Numbered from the stretch's first letter, positions 1 to 9,728 are shown. The stretch: 64,000 bases of DNA from Pseudomonas asiatica (GCF_009932335.1 NZ_BLJF01000001.1:2852001-2916000), one strand, 5' to 3'. The notes: generated by a model not told the origin, from the sequence alone. Numbers and translations are program-made.

Positions 1-964
1 CCTCGGGGCTGCCCAGACGCTCTTGCACATCCCAAGCCGCCAGGCACAGGCTGAGCGCGCGCGGGTCGGCGTTGCCGATGTCTTCGCTGGCCATGCGCAC
101 CACGCGGCGGGCAATGTACAGCGGATCGCAGCCGCCATCGAGCATGCGCGCGAACCAGTACAGGGCGCCATCGGGGTTGGAGCCACGCACTGACTTGTGC
201 AGCGCGGAAATCTGGTCGTAGAACGCCTCGCCACCCTTGTCGAAGCGGCGGCGGCTGTCGCCGAGCAGGCTCTGCAACATCTCGACATCGATCTCGCTGC
301 CGTCTTCAGCCAGGTCCGAGGCGTTTTCCAGGAAGTTGAGCATGCGCCGGCCATCGCCGTCGGCGGCGGCCATCAGCATCTTGAAGGCGTCGTCGCCAAC
401 CCGCAGGTTGCGCTTGCCCAGGCCGCGCTCTTCAGTCAACGCGCGGTTGACCAGCTTGCGCAGCGCCGCCTCGTCCAGGCTCTTGAGCACATACACCCGC
501 GCCCGCGACAACAATGCGTTGTTCAGCTCGAACGACGGGTTTTCGGTGGTGGCGCCAATGAACAGCAGGGTGCCGTCTTCCACATAGGGCAGGAAGGCAT
601 CCTGCTGCGACTTGTTGAAGCGGTGCACTTCGTCGACGAACAGGATGGTTCGGCGGCCGTACTGGCCAGCCTGCTGCTTGGCCACCTCGACCGCCTGGCG
701 AATCTCCTTCACCCCGGCCAATACCGCCGACACCGTTTCGAAGTGCGCATCGCAGAACTGCGCCAGCAGCCGCGCGAGGGTGGTCTTGCCCACGCCCGGC
801 GGCCCCCAGAAGATCATCGAGTGCAGCGCACCCTGCTCCAGCGCTTCGCGCAGCGGTTTGCCGCGCGCCAGCAGGTGCTCCTGGCCGACGTACTCGTCCA
901 GGTTGGACGGGCGCAGACGAGCAGCCAGGGGCTGGGCGACGGGTTCGCTTCGAAACAGGTCCAT
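1..964 (-). CDS. rarA: Replication-associated recombination protein A (AAA+ ATPase), 3' end outside the window
   Basis: RarA/MgsA is a clamp-loader-like AAA+ ATPase that acts at stalled replication forks and on single-stranded DNA gaps. The frame starts with ATG at 964 (MDLFRSEPVA) and runs off the left edge, so only about 321 of the usual ~440 residues are present. Walker A (GPPGVGKT) is at residues 54-61 and Walker B (FVDEVHRF) at 109-116. A sensor-type GATTENPSFE follows, then the RarA-specific region with MASEDIGNADPRAL. lolA ends 12 bp upstream in the same direction, so rarA is probably the last or a middle gene of the ftsK-lolA-rarA transcription unit. The identity is secure from motif order and context. 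Confidence 0.95.
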   Translation of the reverse strand, partial: MDLFRSEPVAQPLAARLRPSNLDEYVGQEHLLARGKPLREALEQGALHSMIFWGPPGVGKTTLARLLAQFCDAHFETVSAVLAGVKEIRQAVEVAKQQAGQYGRRTILFVDEVHRFNKSQQDAFLPYVEDGTLLFIGATTENPSFELNNALLSRARVYVLKSLDEAALRKLVNRALTEERGLGKRNLRVGDDAFKMLMAAADGDGRRMLNFLENASDLAEDGSEIDVEMLQSLLGDSRRRFDKGGEAFYDQISALHKSVRGSNPDGALYWFARMLDGGCDPLYIARRVVRMASEDIGNADPRALSLCLAAWDVQERLGSPE

Positions 965-976
965 GGCGAGCTCTGG

Positions 977-1612
977 TTACTCCTTGATGACGTCCGCGCC
1001 TTTGGGGATGTCGAACTTGAACTTGCTGTCCGGCACCGCCTGGTTGGCTTTCACGCCATTGAACAGGATGTTGGTGCGCTGGCCGACACTGTCGATCAGT
1101 TGCATGTCGTTGATCAGGCCCTTGCGGAACGACACGCGCAGCGAGTCGAACAGGGTGTCCTTGGTCTTCGGCTTGAGGGTGAAGTCCATCACTTCGCCCT
1201 GCTCCTTCGAGCTGATGTCGAAGCTCTGGCTGATCTTCGACACGTCACCGGACAGCAGCAGCGCCGGGGTCTGGTTCAGGCGCTGGTCGAGTTTCTTGAT
1301 GGTTGCCTGCTCCAGGTCCGGGTCCCACAGGGTGACGTTCTTGCCGTCGGATACCACCACCTGCTCCTGCGGCGCATCGGTGTGCCAGTAGAACAGGCCA
1401 GGGCGCTTGACGGTCATCTTGCCGGAGGTTTCCTGCAGGCTGGTGCCGCCGGCGTCCAGGGTCAGCTGGGAAAAGTTGGCCTCGATGGTCTGCGACTTTT
1501 CCAGCAATTGGGTCAGGCGTTGTACGTCTTGCTCACCGGCATAAGCCGATACGGTGGCCGACACAGAAGCCGCGGCCAGGGCAGAAACCAACAGCATGCG
1601 AATCGCGCGCAT
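977..1612 (-). CDS. lolA: Outer-membrane lipoprotein carrier protein LolA
   Basis: LolA is the periplasmic chaperone that takes lipoproteins from LolCDE in the inner membrane to LolB in the outer membrane. The chosen ATG (1612, [14 protein letters not shown]) gives 211 residues and has a GAGGA Shine-Dalgarno sequence about 5 nt upstream. An in-frame ATG at 1624 has no comparable site. The N-terminus is a classical signal peptide, with probable cleavage after the AYA ahead of GEQDVQRL. The mature part shows the LolA features: QTIEANFSQ, repeated beta strands, and FYWHTDAP with a cluster of aromatics. It lies 62 bp after ftsK and 12 bp before rarA on the same strand, the conserved pseudomonad order. 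Confidence 0.95.
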   Translation of the reverse strand: MRAIRMLLVSALAAASVSATVSAYAGEQDVQRLTQLLEKSQTIEANFSQLTLDAGGTSLQETSGKMTVKRPGLFYWHTDAPQEQVVVSDGKNVTLWDPDLEQATIKKLDQRLNQTPALLLSGDVSKISQSFDISSKEQGEVMDFTLKPKTKDTLFDSLRVSFRKGLINDMQLIDSVGQRTNILFNGVKANQAVPDSKFKFDIPKGADVIKE

Positions 1613-1674
1613 GGGAGTCCTCATCGAGCATTGAAAAGGCCGGGCGCCACCGTTGGCGCACGGCAAGGTGTTCG

Positions 1675-4164
1675 TCAGTCGCGCGGGCCGCCCGGGGCTA
1701 TCACTTCCCGCGAGCCGTTGCTGTTCATGGGGGTGACCACGCCGGCCATTTCCATGGCTTCGATCATGCGGGCGGCGCGGTTGTAGCCGATCTTCAGTTT
1801 GCGCTGCACGGCCGAGATGGACGCGCGGCGGCTTTCCAGCACGAACTGCACGGCCTCATCATACAGGGCGTCGCTTTCCGAATCTTCGCCATCGCCACCA
1901 CCACCGCCGCCTTCGAAGCCGCTGCCGGCCTCCTCGACGCCGTTGAGGATGTCGTCGTTGTAGTCCGGGGCGCCGCGCAGCTTCCACGCTTCGACCACGC
2001 GGTGCACCTCGTCGTCGGAGACGAACGCGCCGTGCACGCGAATCGGCAGGCTGGTGCCCGGCGGCATGTACAGCATGTCACCGTGGCCCAGCAGCTGCTC
2101 GGCACCACCCTGGTCGATGATGGTCCGCGAGTCGATCTTGCTCGACACCTGGAACGCCATGCGGGTCGGGATGTTGGCCTTGATCAGGCCGGTAATCACG
2201 TCCACCGACGGGCGCTGGGTGGCGAGGATCAGGTGGATACCGGCGGCCCGCGCCTTCTGGGCGATACGGGCGATCAGCTCTTCGACCTTCTTGCCGACGA
2301 TCATCATCATGTCGGCGAATTCGTCGACCACCACCACGATGGTCGGCAGGGTTTTCAGCGCAGGCGGCTCGTCGTCCATGCTCTCGCGGCGGTACAGCGG
2401 GTCATGGATGATCTCGCCGGCTTCCTGGGCGTCCTTGATCTTGCGGTTGAAGCCGGCCAGGTTACGCACGCCCATGGCCGCCATCAGCTTGTAGCGCCGC
2501 TCCATCTCGGCCACGCTCCAGCGCAAGGCGTTGGCGGCGTCCTTCATGTCGGTGACCACCGGGCACAGCAGGTGCGGGATGCCCTCGTAGATCGACAGTT
2601 CGAGCATTTTCGGGTCGATCATGATCAGCCGCGCGTCTTCCGGGCTGGACTTGAACAGGATCGACAGGATCATCGCGTTCACACCCACCGACTTACCGGA
2701 ACCGGTAGTACCGGCCACCAGCAGGTGCGGCATCTTGGCCAGGTCGGTGATCACCGGCTTGCCGCCGATGTCGTGGCCCAGGGCCAGGGTGACCGGCGAT
2801 TTCTGCTCGTCGTACTGCGGCGTGGCCAGCACTTCGGAGAAACGCACCATCTGCCGGTTCTCGTTGGGGATCTCGATACCCACGGTGGTCTTGCCGGGGA
2901 TGACCTCGACCACACGCACACTGGTCACTGCCAGCGAACGCGCCAGGTCCTTGGCCAGGTTGGCGATACGGCTGACCTTCACACCGGCGGCCGGCTGGAT
3001 TTCGTAACGGGTAATCACCGGGCCCGGGTGGATCGAGTCCACCGCCACTTCCACGCCGAATTCCTTGAGTTTGATTTCCAGCAGCTGGCCGACACCGGCC
3101 AGGGATTCCGGCGAGTACTCGATCTTCTTCTGTTCGGCCGGGTCGAGGATGGAGATCGACGGCAAGGTGCCTTCCACCGCGCTGTCGACGAACAGCGGCG
3201 CCTGCTTCTCCTTCATCACCCGCTTGCTCGGCTCCGGCGCCCTGGCGGGTGTCGGCGGCACGATCATCGGGGCCGCGGCAGGTGGTTCGCGAGAGATTAC
3301 CGGCTCACGAGGTGCCGGCGACTCGCGTGGCACCACAGGCTCGCGCGACAGGGTTGGCTCACGTGGTTCGACCGGCTGGGCAGGTGCTTCTTCACGCTTG
3401 AAAATGCGCTCGCGCAGCGCCGGCTTGGCCGGTTCGCGCTTGTCGGCGGCCATTGGCGCGGCCTTGACCACCGGTTCATCCTCACGCAGCTGCGCCTCCA
3501 GGCGCTTGCGCTCGTTGCGCGCTTCCCACCAACGGTTGGCGGCGCCCTGCACCAGCTCGAACAGGTCGAGGGTGATCTTGCCGGTCAGGTCCATCACCTT
3601 GAACCACGACAGGTCGGTGAACACGGTCAGGCCGAACAGGAACAGGGCAATGAACATCAGCGTGCTGCCCTGCACGTTCAGCAGGTTGCGCGCCAGGTCG
3701 CCGAGGCTCTCGCCCAATGCACCACCGGCGGAGAACGGCATGCTCGCAGGCGGGTGGAAATGGATATGGGCCAGCGCCGCACCAGACAGCACCAGAAACA
3801 CCAGGCCGATCAGCCGCCAGGAGAACAGCCAGCCGCTCCAGTCCCAGGGCTGGTGGCGTTCGCGGAAGATCTGCCAAGTCTTTATCGCCAGCAGCAGCGG
3901 GAAGATGTAGGCGAAGTACCCCAGTACCATGAACAGGATGTCGGCGAAGTAGGCACCGGCACGCCCGGCGGCGTTCTGCACCTGGTCGACGTTGCTGGTG
4001 TGGCTGAAGCCCGGGTCCGACGTATCGTAGGTCAGCAGCGCCATCCACAGGTACAGGCACAGGGCGCCGACAGCGATCAACGCACCTTCCTTGAGGCGAT
4101 AATGCAGCTGCTGCCGCCACAGAGGGACGGGCAAGGGAGCTGGAGTTGCGGTGGATTTCTTCAA
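1675..4164 (-). CDS. ftsK: DNA translocase FtsK
   Basis: FtsK couples septum formation to chromosome dimer resolution. It is anchored in the inner membrane at the divisome and pumps DNA toward dif/XerCD. The TTG start at 4164 (reading [10 protein letters not shown]) is preferred because AGGA lies about 11 nt upstream and the longer frame to 4272 has a non-family N-terminus; this gives 829 residues. The N-terminal quarter has four or so hydrophobic segments. A proline/arginine/glutamate-rich linker follows, then the RecA-like motor with Walker A GTTGSGKS near residue 483 and a DEFADMMM Walker B. The C-terminal winged-helix gamma domain ([20 protein letters not shown]), which reads KOPS sites, is intact. 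Confidence 0.95.
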   Translation of the reverse strand: MKKSTATPAPLPVPLWRQQLHYRLKEGALIAVGALCLYLWMALLTYDTSDPGFSHTSNVDQVQNAAGRAGAYFADILFMVLGYFAYIFPLLLAIKTWQIFRERHQPWDWSGWLFSWRLIGLVFLVLSGAALAHIHFHPPASMPFSAGGALGESLGDLARNLLNVQGSTLMFIALFLFGLTVFTDLSWFKVMDLTGKITLDLFELVQGAANRWWEARNERKRLEAQLREDEPVVKAAPMAADKREPAKPALRERIFKREEAPAQPVEPREPTLSREPVVPRESPAPREPVISREPPAAAPMIVPPTPARAPEPSKRVMKEKQAPLFVDSAVEGTLPSISILDPAEQKKIEYSPESLAGVGQLLEIKLKEFGVEVAVDSIHPGPVITRYEIQPAAGVKVSRIANLAKDLARSLAVTSVRVVEVIPGKTTVGIEIPNENRQMVRFSEVLATPQYDEQKSPVTLALGHDIGGKPVITDLAKMPHLLVAGTTGSGKSVGVNAMILSILFKSSPEDARLIMIDPKMLELSIYEGIPHLLCPVVTDMKDAANALRWSVAEMERRYKLMAAMGVRNLAGFNRKIKDAQEAGEIIHDPLYRRESMDDEPPALKTLPTIVVVVDEFADMMMIVGKKVEELIARIAQKARAAGIHLILATQRPSVDVITGLIKANIPTRMAFQVSSKIDSRTIIDQGGAEQLLGHGDMLYMPPGTSLPIRVHGAFVSDDEVHRVVEAWKLRGAPDYNDDILNGVEEAGSGFEGGGGGGDGEDSESDALYDEAVQFVLESRRASISAVQRKLKIGYNRAARMIEAMEMAGVVTPMNSNGSREVIAPGGPRD

Positions 4165-4315
4165 AACGCGTCTATTCCTGCGCGTGCTGCGCGTCCAATA
4201 GTGATCGGCCGACGGTGCGGCCAATGAACCACTACTTTTAACATTACTGCCCGCCAGCCGCCATGGCGGCACGCCAGATGGGAGTTTGGCCGGGGGCGAC
4301 TTTCATATAGCTGCA

Positions 4316-4344
4316 ATTTGAGCATGCATTTTCTTTTGTGACAA
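4316..4344 (-). promoter_or_regulatory. Possible sigma-70 promoter for ftsK
   Basis: On the minus strand TTGTCA (4344-4339) is followed after 17 bp by TCAAAT (4321-4316), about 150 bp before the ftsK start. The match is 5/6 and 4/6 to consensus. It is a pattern-only call. Confidence 0.35.
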
Positions 4345-4442
4345 AGGCTTATGCTGTGTTTTTGCACAGGTGTGACAGCAAATGTAGCGGATGGTGCCTG
4401 CGGTTTCATGAATGTGTAGGAAATTGCCTATTTTCATCACCT

Positions 4443-4542
4443 GTGCCGGCCTCTTCGCGGGCTTGCCCGCCCCCACAGGTACCCCGCAGGCTTCAGAGCC
4501 TGCACATGGCCTGTGGGAGCGGGCGCGCCCGCGAAGAAGCCA
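4443..4542. repeat. REP-like inverted pair, GTGGGAGC class A
   Basis: Two arms face each other: GGCCTCTTCGCGGGC...GCTCCCACAG-like on the left and CTGTGGGAGCGGGC...GCCCGCGAAGAAGCC on the right, separated by about 30 bp. Each arm carries its own internal palindrome. The same unit recurs throughout the window between genes. Confidence 0.9.
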
Positions 4543-4609
4543 AAGAGATTGACCCTGCTTTTCACCCGCGCCATGCTGCCCTCTCCCCTCCCCCACCGCA
4601 CGATAGACC

Positions 4610-5290
4610 ATGCTCACCTGGCTGACCCGCGACTCGCTGACCTTCCCGCCTCTGGAAAAGGCCCTGCATGATCCCAACGGCCTGCTCGCTGCCGGCGGCG
4701 ACCTGAGCCCCGAGCGTCTGGTGCAGGCCTACCGCCATGGCTGCTTCCCGTGGTATCAGGACGGCCAGCCGATCCTCTGGTGGTCACCCGACCCGCGCAC
4801 GGTGCTGCTCCCGGACCAGCTGCACGTGTCGCGCTCGCTGGCCAAGCTGATGCGCCAGGGCCGTTACCAGGTCAGCTTCGACACAGACTTCCCCGCGGTG
4901 ATCGCCGCCTGCGCCGCGCCACGTGACTACGCCGACGGCACCTGGATCACCGACACCATGCGTGCCGCCTACTGCGAGCTGCACCGACGCGGCATCGCCC
5001 ATTCGGTGGAGGTGCGCCAGGACGGCGAGCTGGTCGGTGGTCTGTATGGCTTGGCCATGGGCCAGCTGTTCTTCGGTGAATCGATGTTCAGCCGCGCCGA
5101 CAACGCTTCCAAGGTCGGCTTCGTGACTTTGGTCAACCACCTGCGCCAGGCCGGTTTCGTCCTCATCGACTGCCAGATGCCAACCAACCATTTGCACAGC
5201 CTGGGAGCCCACGCCATCAGCCGCGCCGAGTTTGCCGACTACCTGGCACGCCACCTCGACCAGCCCAACAGCGCCACATGGCTTCCCTAG
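4610..5290 (+). CDS. aat: Leucyl/phenylalanyl-tRNA--protein transferase
   Basis: Aat adds Leu or Phe from charged tRNA to proteins with N-terminal Arg or Lys, creating a primary N-degron for ClpS/ClpAP in the cytoplasm. The 226-residue frame starts at ATG 4610 ([10 protein letters not shown]), close to the family length of about 230. Typical features are FPPLEKAL near the N-terminus, [17 protein letters not shown] around residue 60, [10 protein letters not shown] and the GNAT-like half with LFFGESMFS and [14 protein letters not shown]. bpt follows 55 bp downstream and clpA/clpS lie 1.9-4.6 kb away, so the whole degradation pathway is clustered. Confidence 0.97.
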   Translation: MLTWLTRDSLTFPPLEKALHDPNGLLAAGGDLSPERLVQAYRHGCFPWYQDGQPILWWSPDPRTVLLPDQLHVSRSLAKLMRQGRYQVSFDTDFPAVIAACAAPRDYADGTWITDTMRAAYCELHRRGIAHSVEVRQDGELVGGLYGLAMGQLFFGESMFSRADNASKVGFVTLVNHLRQAGFVLIDCQMPTNHLHSLGAHAISRAEFADYLARHLDQPNSATWLP

Positions 5291-5345
5291 GCGAGTTCCC
5301 GTAGCTGGCTTACACTTAAACAAAGTCTCACCGAGGGGGTTGATC

Positions 5346-6053
5346 ATGACAGAGTTGGCGCGGTTGAAGTTCTATGCCACTCAACCCCACTCCTGCAGCT
5401 ACCTGCCCGACGAACAGGCAACCACGCTGTTCCTCGACCCCAGCCAGCCGATGGACGTGCACGTGTACGCCGATTTGTCGGAAATGGGCTTCCGCCGCAG
5501 TGGCGACCACCTGTACCGCCCGCACTGCCAGAACTGCAATGCCTGCGTGCCGGCACGCATCCCGGCGGCGCGCTTCATCCCAAACCGCCAGCAACGGCGC
5601 ATCCTCAAGCGCAACGCCGACCTGACCGTGACCGCCGCACGCCCGGCGTTCAAGGAAGAGTACTTCGAGCTGTACCGGCGCTATATCGAAACGCGCCATG
5701 CCGACGGTGACATGTACCCGCCCAGCCGCGATCAGTTCTCCACCTTCCTGGTGCGCGACCTGCCGTTCTGCTGGTTCTATGAGTTCCGCCTGGAAGGCCG
5801 CTTGATGGCGGTGGCGGTGTGCGACCTGCTGCCCAACGGCCTGTCGGCTGTGTACACCTTCTACGAGCCGGACGAAGAGCGCCGGAGCCTGGGCCGCTTT
5901 GCCATTCTCTGGCAGATTACCGAAGCCCTGCGCCAGGACCTGGAAGCGGTTTACCTGGGTTACTGGATCAAGAACTGCAAGAAAATGAACTACAAGACAC
6001 AGTATCGACCTATCGAATTGCTGATAAACCAGCGCTGGGTCACCCTCAACTGA
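5346..6053 (+). CDS. bpt: Aspartate/glutamate leucyl-transferase (bacterial R-transferase homologue)
   Basis: Bpt transfers Leu from Leu-tRNA to proteins with N-terminal Asp or Glu, making them ClpS substrates. The ATG at 5346 ([10 protein letters not shown]) has a GAGGGGG ribosome binding site 7-8 nt upstream; it gives 235 residues, the usual size. The N-terminal ATE domain includes [13 protein letters not shown] and the [14 protein letters not shown] cysteine cluster near residue 60-75. The C-terminal ATE domain has [21 protein letters not shown] and [15 protein letters not shown]. It sits directly after aat and before infA. The eukaryotic-type name ate is often used, but Leu rather than Arg is the donor in characterised bacterial homologues. 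Confidence 0.95.
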   Translation: MTELARLKFYATQPHSCSYLPDEQATTLFLDPSQPMDVHVYADLSEMGFRRSGDHLYRPHCQNCNACVPARIPAARFIPNRQQRRILKRNADLTVTAARPAFKEEYFELYRRYIETRHADGDMYPPSRDQFSTFLVRDLPFCWFYEFRLEGRLMAVAVCDLLPNGLSAVYTFYEPDEERRSLGRFAILWQITEALRQDLEAVYLGYWIKNCKKMNYKTQYRPIELLINQRWVTLN

Positions 6054-6059
6054 AAGGCA

Positions 6060-6089
6060 TTGGCTTGACACACAGTTTTCGGGCATAAT
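6060..6089 (+). promoter_or_regulatory. Candidate sigma-70 promoter for infA
   Basis: CATAAT (6084-6089) is a good -10. TTGGCT (6060-6065) lies 18 bp upstream of it. An overlapping perfect TTGACA (6065-6070) is only 13 bp away, too close for normal spacing. The site is 67 bp upstream of the infA start. Confidence 0.45.
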
Positions 6090-6155
6090 CCACGCCACTT
6101 TTTTGCCCGGTGCGGTTATGCGTCGGGCCAACACTGGATCCGAGGGCTCTACTGC

Positions 6156-6374
6156 ATGTCGAAAGAAGACAGCTTCGAAATGGAAGGTACTGTCGTCGAC
6201 ACCCTGCCCAACACCATGTTCCGCGTGGAGTTGGAAAACGGGCACGTCGTAACCGCGCACATCTCCGGAAAGATGCGCAAGAACTACATCCGTATTCTCA
6301 CTGGCGACAAGGTCCGCGTCGAACTGACGCCCTACGACCTGAGCAAGGGCCGCATCACCTACCGTGCGCGCTAA
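6156..6374 (+). CDS. infA: Translation initiation factor IF-1
   Basis: IF-1 binds the 30S A site and works with IF-2 and IF-3 in initiation. The 72-residue product is the normal length and is a single OB fold: [19 protein letters not shown], then [20 protein letters not shown], then [18 protein letters not shown]. The start at 6156 is the only sensible ATG. It has its own candidate promoter and a strong terminator directly after the stop, so it is probably monocistronic. Linkage to aat and clpA is common in gammaproteobacteria. Confidence 0.98.
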
Positions 6375-6385
6375 GCTCTAGCCAT

Positions 6386-6416
6386 GAAAAAGCCCGGCCA
6401 TGTGCCGGGCTTTTTT
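6386..6416 (+). terminator. Rho-independent terminator of infA
   Basis: AAAAAGCCCGGC, a short CATGT loop, then GCCGGGCTTTTTT form a GC stem with flanking A and T tracts 12 bp after the infA stop. The A tract means it could also act on transcripts coming from the clpA side. Confidence 0.9.
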
Positions 6417-6433
6417 GTGCCTGTCAGATTGCA

Positions 6434-6540
6434 GGGGGCTGCTTTGCAGCCCGCTCGCAGCACAAGGCCGCTCCTACAAGGGGAGCATGCATTCCCTGTA
6501 GGAGCAGCCTTGTGCTGCGAATGGGCCGCAAGGCGGCCCC
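6434..6540. repeat. REP-like inverted pair, GTAGGAGC class B
   Basis: Opposed arms GCAGCACAAGGCCGCTCC and GGAGCAGCCTTGTGCTGC are flanked by small GGGGCTGC...GCAGCCC and GGGCCGC...GCGGCCC hairpins. It separates convergent infA and clpA. It differs from the copies at 32825 and 37669 by carrying GCAGCACAAG in place of GTCGCGACACAAG. Confidence 0.85.
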
Positions 6541-6545
6541 CGCTG

Positions 6546-8816
6546 TCACGCAACCTCAGCCGTGGTCTCGAAGTCGAACACCAGCTCGCCATCGCGCAGG
6601 TCGACGTGCACCACGCCACCATGCTCGGCCAGTTCGCCAAACAGGATCTCCTCGGCCAGCGGCCGCTTGATCTTGTCCTGGATCAACCGCGCCATCGGCC
6701 GCGCACCCATCTGCACGTCGTAACCCGAGGCCGCCAGCCAACCGCGCGCATCATCGCTGACCTCCAGCAACACACGCTTGTCTTCCAGCTGCGCCTGCAG
6801 TTCGATAAGGAACTTGTCGACGATGCTCTTGATCGTCTCGTGGCTCAGGCGGCCGAACTGGATGATGGTGTCCAGGCGGTTGCGGAACTCCGGCGTGAAG
6901 CTCTTGCGGATGACTTCCATGGCATCGGACGCATGGTCCTGATGGGTAAAGCCGATCGAGGCCCGCGCGGCGGTTTCAGCGCCAGCGTTGGTGGTCATGA
7001 TCAGGATCACGTTGCGGAAGTCGGCCTTGCGCCCGTTGTTGTCGGTCAGGGTGCCGTGGTCCATCACCTGCAGCAGCAGGTTGAAGACTTCCGGGTGGGC
7101 CTTCTCGATTTCGTCGAGCAGCAATACGCAGTGCGGTTGCTTGGTGATCGCCTCGGTCAGCAAACCACCCTGATCGAAGCCAACATAGCCAGGAGGCGCA
7201 CCGATCAGGCGCGACACGGTGTGGCGCTCCATGTACTCGGACATGTCGAAGCGCACCAGCTCAACCCCCAGCGCCTTGGCCAGCTGCCGTGCTGCTTCGG
7301 TCTTGCCGACGCCGGTCGGGCCGGCGAACAGGAACGAACCGACAGGCTTGTCCGGCGACTTGAGGCCGGCGCGGGACAGCTTGATAGCGGTGGCCAGCGA
7401 ATCGATCGCCTGGTCCTGACCAAATACGGTCAACTTCAGGTCACGCTCGAGGTTGCGCAGCAGTTCCTTGTCGGAACTGGTGACGTGCTTCGGCGGAATG
7501 CGCGCAATCTTGGCGACGATGTCTTCGACCTGCGGCACGTCGATGCGCTTGACGCGGTTGGCCTCCGGCTGCAGGCGCTGGTAGGCACCGGCTTCGTCGA
7601 TCACGTCGATGGCCTTGTCCGGCATGTGCCGGTCATTGATGTAGCGCGAGGCCAGTTCAGCGGCGGCGCGCAAGGCTTCGTCGCTGTACTCGATGTTGTG
7701 GTGGCTTTCGAAGCGCCCTTTCAAGCCACGCAGGATGCCCACGGTGTCTTCGACCGACGGCTCGCTGACATCAACCTTCTGGAAGCGCCGTGCCAGGGCA
7801 CGGTCCTTCTCGAAGATGCCACGGAACTCCTGGAAGGTGGTCGAACCGATGCAACGAATTTCACCCGACGACAGCAGTGGCTTGAGCAAGTTGGACGCAT
7901 CCATCACCCCGCCCGACGCCGCGCCAGCACCAATGATGGTGTGGATTTCATCGATGAACAGGATCGCCTGCGGGCGTTTGCGCAGTTCGCCGAGCAGCGC
8001 CTTGAAACGCTTCTCGAAATCGCCACGGTATTTGGTACCAGCCAGCAGTGCGCCGAGATCGAGGGAATACACCACGCTCTGCGCCAGCAGGTCGGGCACC
8101 TGGCCATCGACGATGCGCTTGGCCAGGCCTTCGGCGATGGCGGTCTTGCCCACGCCTGCCTCACCCACCAGCAGCGGGTTGTTCTTGCGCCGACGGGCAA
8201 GGATTTGCGCCACGCGCTCCACTTCCTGCTCGCGGCCTACCAGCGGGTCGATACGGCCGGCACGGGCCAGCTCGTTCAGGTTGCTGGCATAGGCATCCAG
8301 CGGGTTGCTCGAAGAGGCGGTATCGCCGCCCTCTTCGTCCTGCATTTCCTGGTCGCTTTCGGAATGCGAACCATGGCCCGGCACCTTGGAGATGCCATGG
8401 GCGATGTAGTTGACCACGTCGATGCGGGCCACGCTCTGCTGCTTGAGCAGGAACACGGCCTGGCTTTCCTGTTCGCTGAAGATCGCAACCAGCACGTTGG
8501 CGCCAGTGACTTCACGCTTGCCGGAGCTTTGCACGTGGAACACGGCACGCTGCAGTACACGCTGGAAGCCCAGGGTCGGCTGGGTTTCACGATCTTCGTC
8601 GTTGACCGGAATCAGGGGTGTGGTGGAATCGATGAACTCTTGCAGGTCGTGCTTGAGTTTGTCGAGATTGGCGCCACAGGCGCGCAGAACGGTCGCGGCA
8701 GCCTCATTGTCAAGGAGTGCCAGCAGCAGATGTTCGACGGTCATGAACTCATGACGCTTCGAACGAGCCTCCTTGAAGGCAAGATTGAGGGTGACTTCGA
8801 GCTCGCGGTTTAACAT
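6546..8816 (-). CDS. clpA: ATP-dependent Clp protease ATP-binding subunit ClpA
   Basis: ClpA is the hexameric AAA+ unfoldase that feeds ClpP and, with ClpS, degrades N-degron substrates. The 756-residue product has the double Clp-N repeat at the start (MLNRELEVTLNLAFKEARSKRHEFMTVEHLL). The first AAA+ module has GEAGVGKTAIAEGL near residue 215 and the second has GPTGVGKTEAARQL near 500. YMERHTVSRLIGAPPGYVGFDQGG follows the second Walker region. The C-terminus has the IGFTHQD-type region (IGF loop is in module two) and the ClpB-D2-small domain. clpS starts the unit 30 bp upstream on the same strand. Confidence 0.98.
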   Translation of the reverse strand: MLNRELEVTLNLAFKEARSKRHEFMTVEHLLLALLDNEAAATVLRACGANLDKLKHDLQEFIDSTTPLIPVNDEDRETQPTLGFQRVLQRAVFHVQSSGKREVTGANVLVAIFSEQESQAVFLLKQQSVARIDVVNYIAHGISKVPGHGSHSESDQEMQDEEGGDTASSSNPLDAYASNLNELARAGRIDPLVGREQEVERVAQILARRRKNNPLLVGEAGVGKTAIAEGLAKRIVDGQVPDLLAQSVVYSLDLGALLAGTKYRGDFEKRFKALLGELRKRPQAILFIDEIHTIIGAGAASGGVMDASNLLKPLLSSGEIRCIGSTTFQEFRGIFEKDRALARRFQKVDVSEPSVEDTVGILRGLKGRFESHHNIEYSDEALRAAAELASRYINDRHMPDKAIDVIDEAGAYQRLQPEANRVKRIDVPQVEDIVAKIARIPPKHVTSSDKELLRNLERDLKLTVFGQDQAIDSLATAIKLSRAGLKSPDKPVGSFLFAGPTGVGKTEAARQLAKALGVELVRFDMSEYMERHTVSRLIGAPPGYVGFDQGGLLTEAITKQPHCVLLLDEIEKAHPEVFNLLLQVMDHGTLTDNNGRKADFRNVILIMTTNAGAETAARASIGFTHQDHASDAMEVIRKSFTPEFRNRLDTIIQFGRLSHETIKSIVDKFLIELQAQLEDKRVLLEVSDDARGWLAASGYDVQMGARPMARLIQDKIKRPLAEEILFGELAEHGGVVHVDLRDGELVFDFETTAEVA

Positions 8817-8846
8817 AGCTTCACCTCATACCCAAGTGGTCGGCGA

Positions 8847-9209
8847 TTAACCGTCCTTCTCGATTTCACAGAGTAGCGGATGCTGGCTTTCCCTGGCGTA
8901 TTGGTTGACCTGCATAGCCTTTGTTTCGGCGATGTCACGGGTAAACAATCCGCACACTGCCCGCCCTTCGGTATGGACGGTCAGCATGATCTTGGTCGCC
9001 AGCTCGCGGTTCAGATTGAAGAACGTCTCGAGCACTTCGACGACGAAATCCATCGGCGTGTAGTCATCGTTGAACAAAACCACCTTGTACATAGGTGGCG
9101 CCTGCAGGATCGGCTTGGCTTCCTGAACTGCAAGACCTGAGCCGTCGTCCTCATTCGATTGCGGGCGATCCTGATTGAATGTTAGTCGAATCTCACTAGG
9201 TGCATGCAT
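8847..9209 (-). CDS. clpS: ATP-dependent Clp protease adaptor ClpS
   Basis: ClpS recognises primary N-degrons (Leu, Phe, Trp, Tyr) and hands them to ClpA. The 120-residue protein has a flexible N-terminal tail of about 35 residues, then the conserved core: [20 protein letters not shown] (the NDDYTPM pocket that holds the alpha-amino group), [28 protein letters not shown] and FTRDIAETK. It lies 30 bp before clpA and divergent from cspD. With aat and bpt nearby, enzymes that make N-degrons and the reader that recognises them share one locus. Confidence 0.98.
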   Translation of the reverse strand: MHAPSEIRLTFNQDRPQSNEDDGSGLAVQEAKPILQAPPMYKVVLFNDDYTPMDFVVEVLETFFNLNRELATKIMLTVHTEGRAVCGLFTRDIAETKAMQVNQYARESQHPLLCEIEKDG

Positions 9210-9290
9210 GGAAAGAATTTCATCATGAGCGACAGGTTAAGGTTGTGGGTTGACTGCGAAGGGCACGGCCAGCGCAGGCGCCGGGCGACC

Positions 9291-9318
9291 TTGACTATCG
9301 GCAAAACGGTGTTACAAC
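9291..9318 (+). promoter_or_regulatory. Possible cspD promoter
   Basis: TTGACT (9291-9296) and TACAAC (9313-9318) are separated by 16 bp in the clpS-cspD divergent gap. A start here would leave a 5' leader of about 110 nt, which includes the small hairpin ACTCCA-GTGA-TGGAGT at 9403-9418. Long structured leaders are common for cold-shock genes. Unverified. Confidence 0.35.
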
Positions 9319-9438
9319 CAATAAGAACCCACCGTGGTCGATAAAGATCCGCGCAGTCAACCAGATTTTTCGCATGGTTCGTATGCGGATGAGTGGATGA
9401 TACTCCAGTGATGGAGTCCTTTGCAGAGGGACATAGGG

Positions 9439-9699
9439 ATGGCAAGCGGTAAAGTCAAGTGGTTCAACAATGCCAAGGGCTACGGATTCATCAATGAAGA
9501 GGGCAAGGATGAAGACTTGTTCGCTCATTACTCAGCCATCCAGATGGACGGATACAAGACGCTCAAGGCCGGCCAGGCCGTGAGTTTCGAGATTATCCAA
9601 GGCCCCAAAGGCCTGCACGCAGTCAAGATCTGCAGCGCTTCCACTGCCGCGCCTGCGCCGACCAGCGCACGGCCAGCCGGCAGCACTGCCGACGCCTGA
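9439..9699 (+). CDS. cspD: Cold-shock domain protein CspD
   Basis: This is a small single-stranded nucleic-acid binding protein. CspD of E. coli inhibits replication in stationary phase and is encoded next to clpS, as here. The ATG at 9439 ([10 protein letters not shown]) with AGGG just upstream gives 86 residues; a TTG at 9421 is rejected. RNP1 is KGYGFINEE and RNP2 is LFAHYSAI, where E. coli CspA has VFVHFSAI. An Ala/Pro/Thr-rich tail of about 18 residues follows the OB fold. The change from VFVHF to LFAHY is typical of the CspD branch. Confidence 0.93.
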   Translation: MASGKVKWFNNAKGYGFINEEGKDEDLFAHYSAIQMDGYKTLKAGQAVSFEIIQGPKGLHAVKICSASTAAPAPTSARPAGSTADA

Positions 9700-9728
9700 T
9701 CTGCTGAGCCGCCTGCCGGTATACGAAC

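Larger units (their letters stand above)
4165..4609. other. Divergent intergenic region between ftsK and aat
   Basis: This 445-bp stretch has no convincing gene. It holds the possible ftsK promoter (4316-4344), an AT-rich segment around 4300-4400 and a REP-like inverted pair (4443-4542). Short frames here read through the palindrome and look artefactual. Confidence 0.6.

Noticed and set aside
197..1786. A 529-residue plus-strand frame
   Set aside because: It is the antisense of rarA and lolA and has no family similarity; long antisense frames are expected in GC-rich DNA.
2002..4227. A 741-residue frame opposite ftsK
   Set aside because: Histidine/glutamine-rich composition of an antisense frame; the FtsK motifs on the other strand are complete.
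6065..6089. TTGACA with CATAAT as one promoter
   Set aside because: The gap is only 13 bp, too short for sigma-70; the overlapping TTGGCT with 18-bp spacing was used instead.
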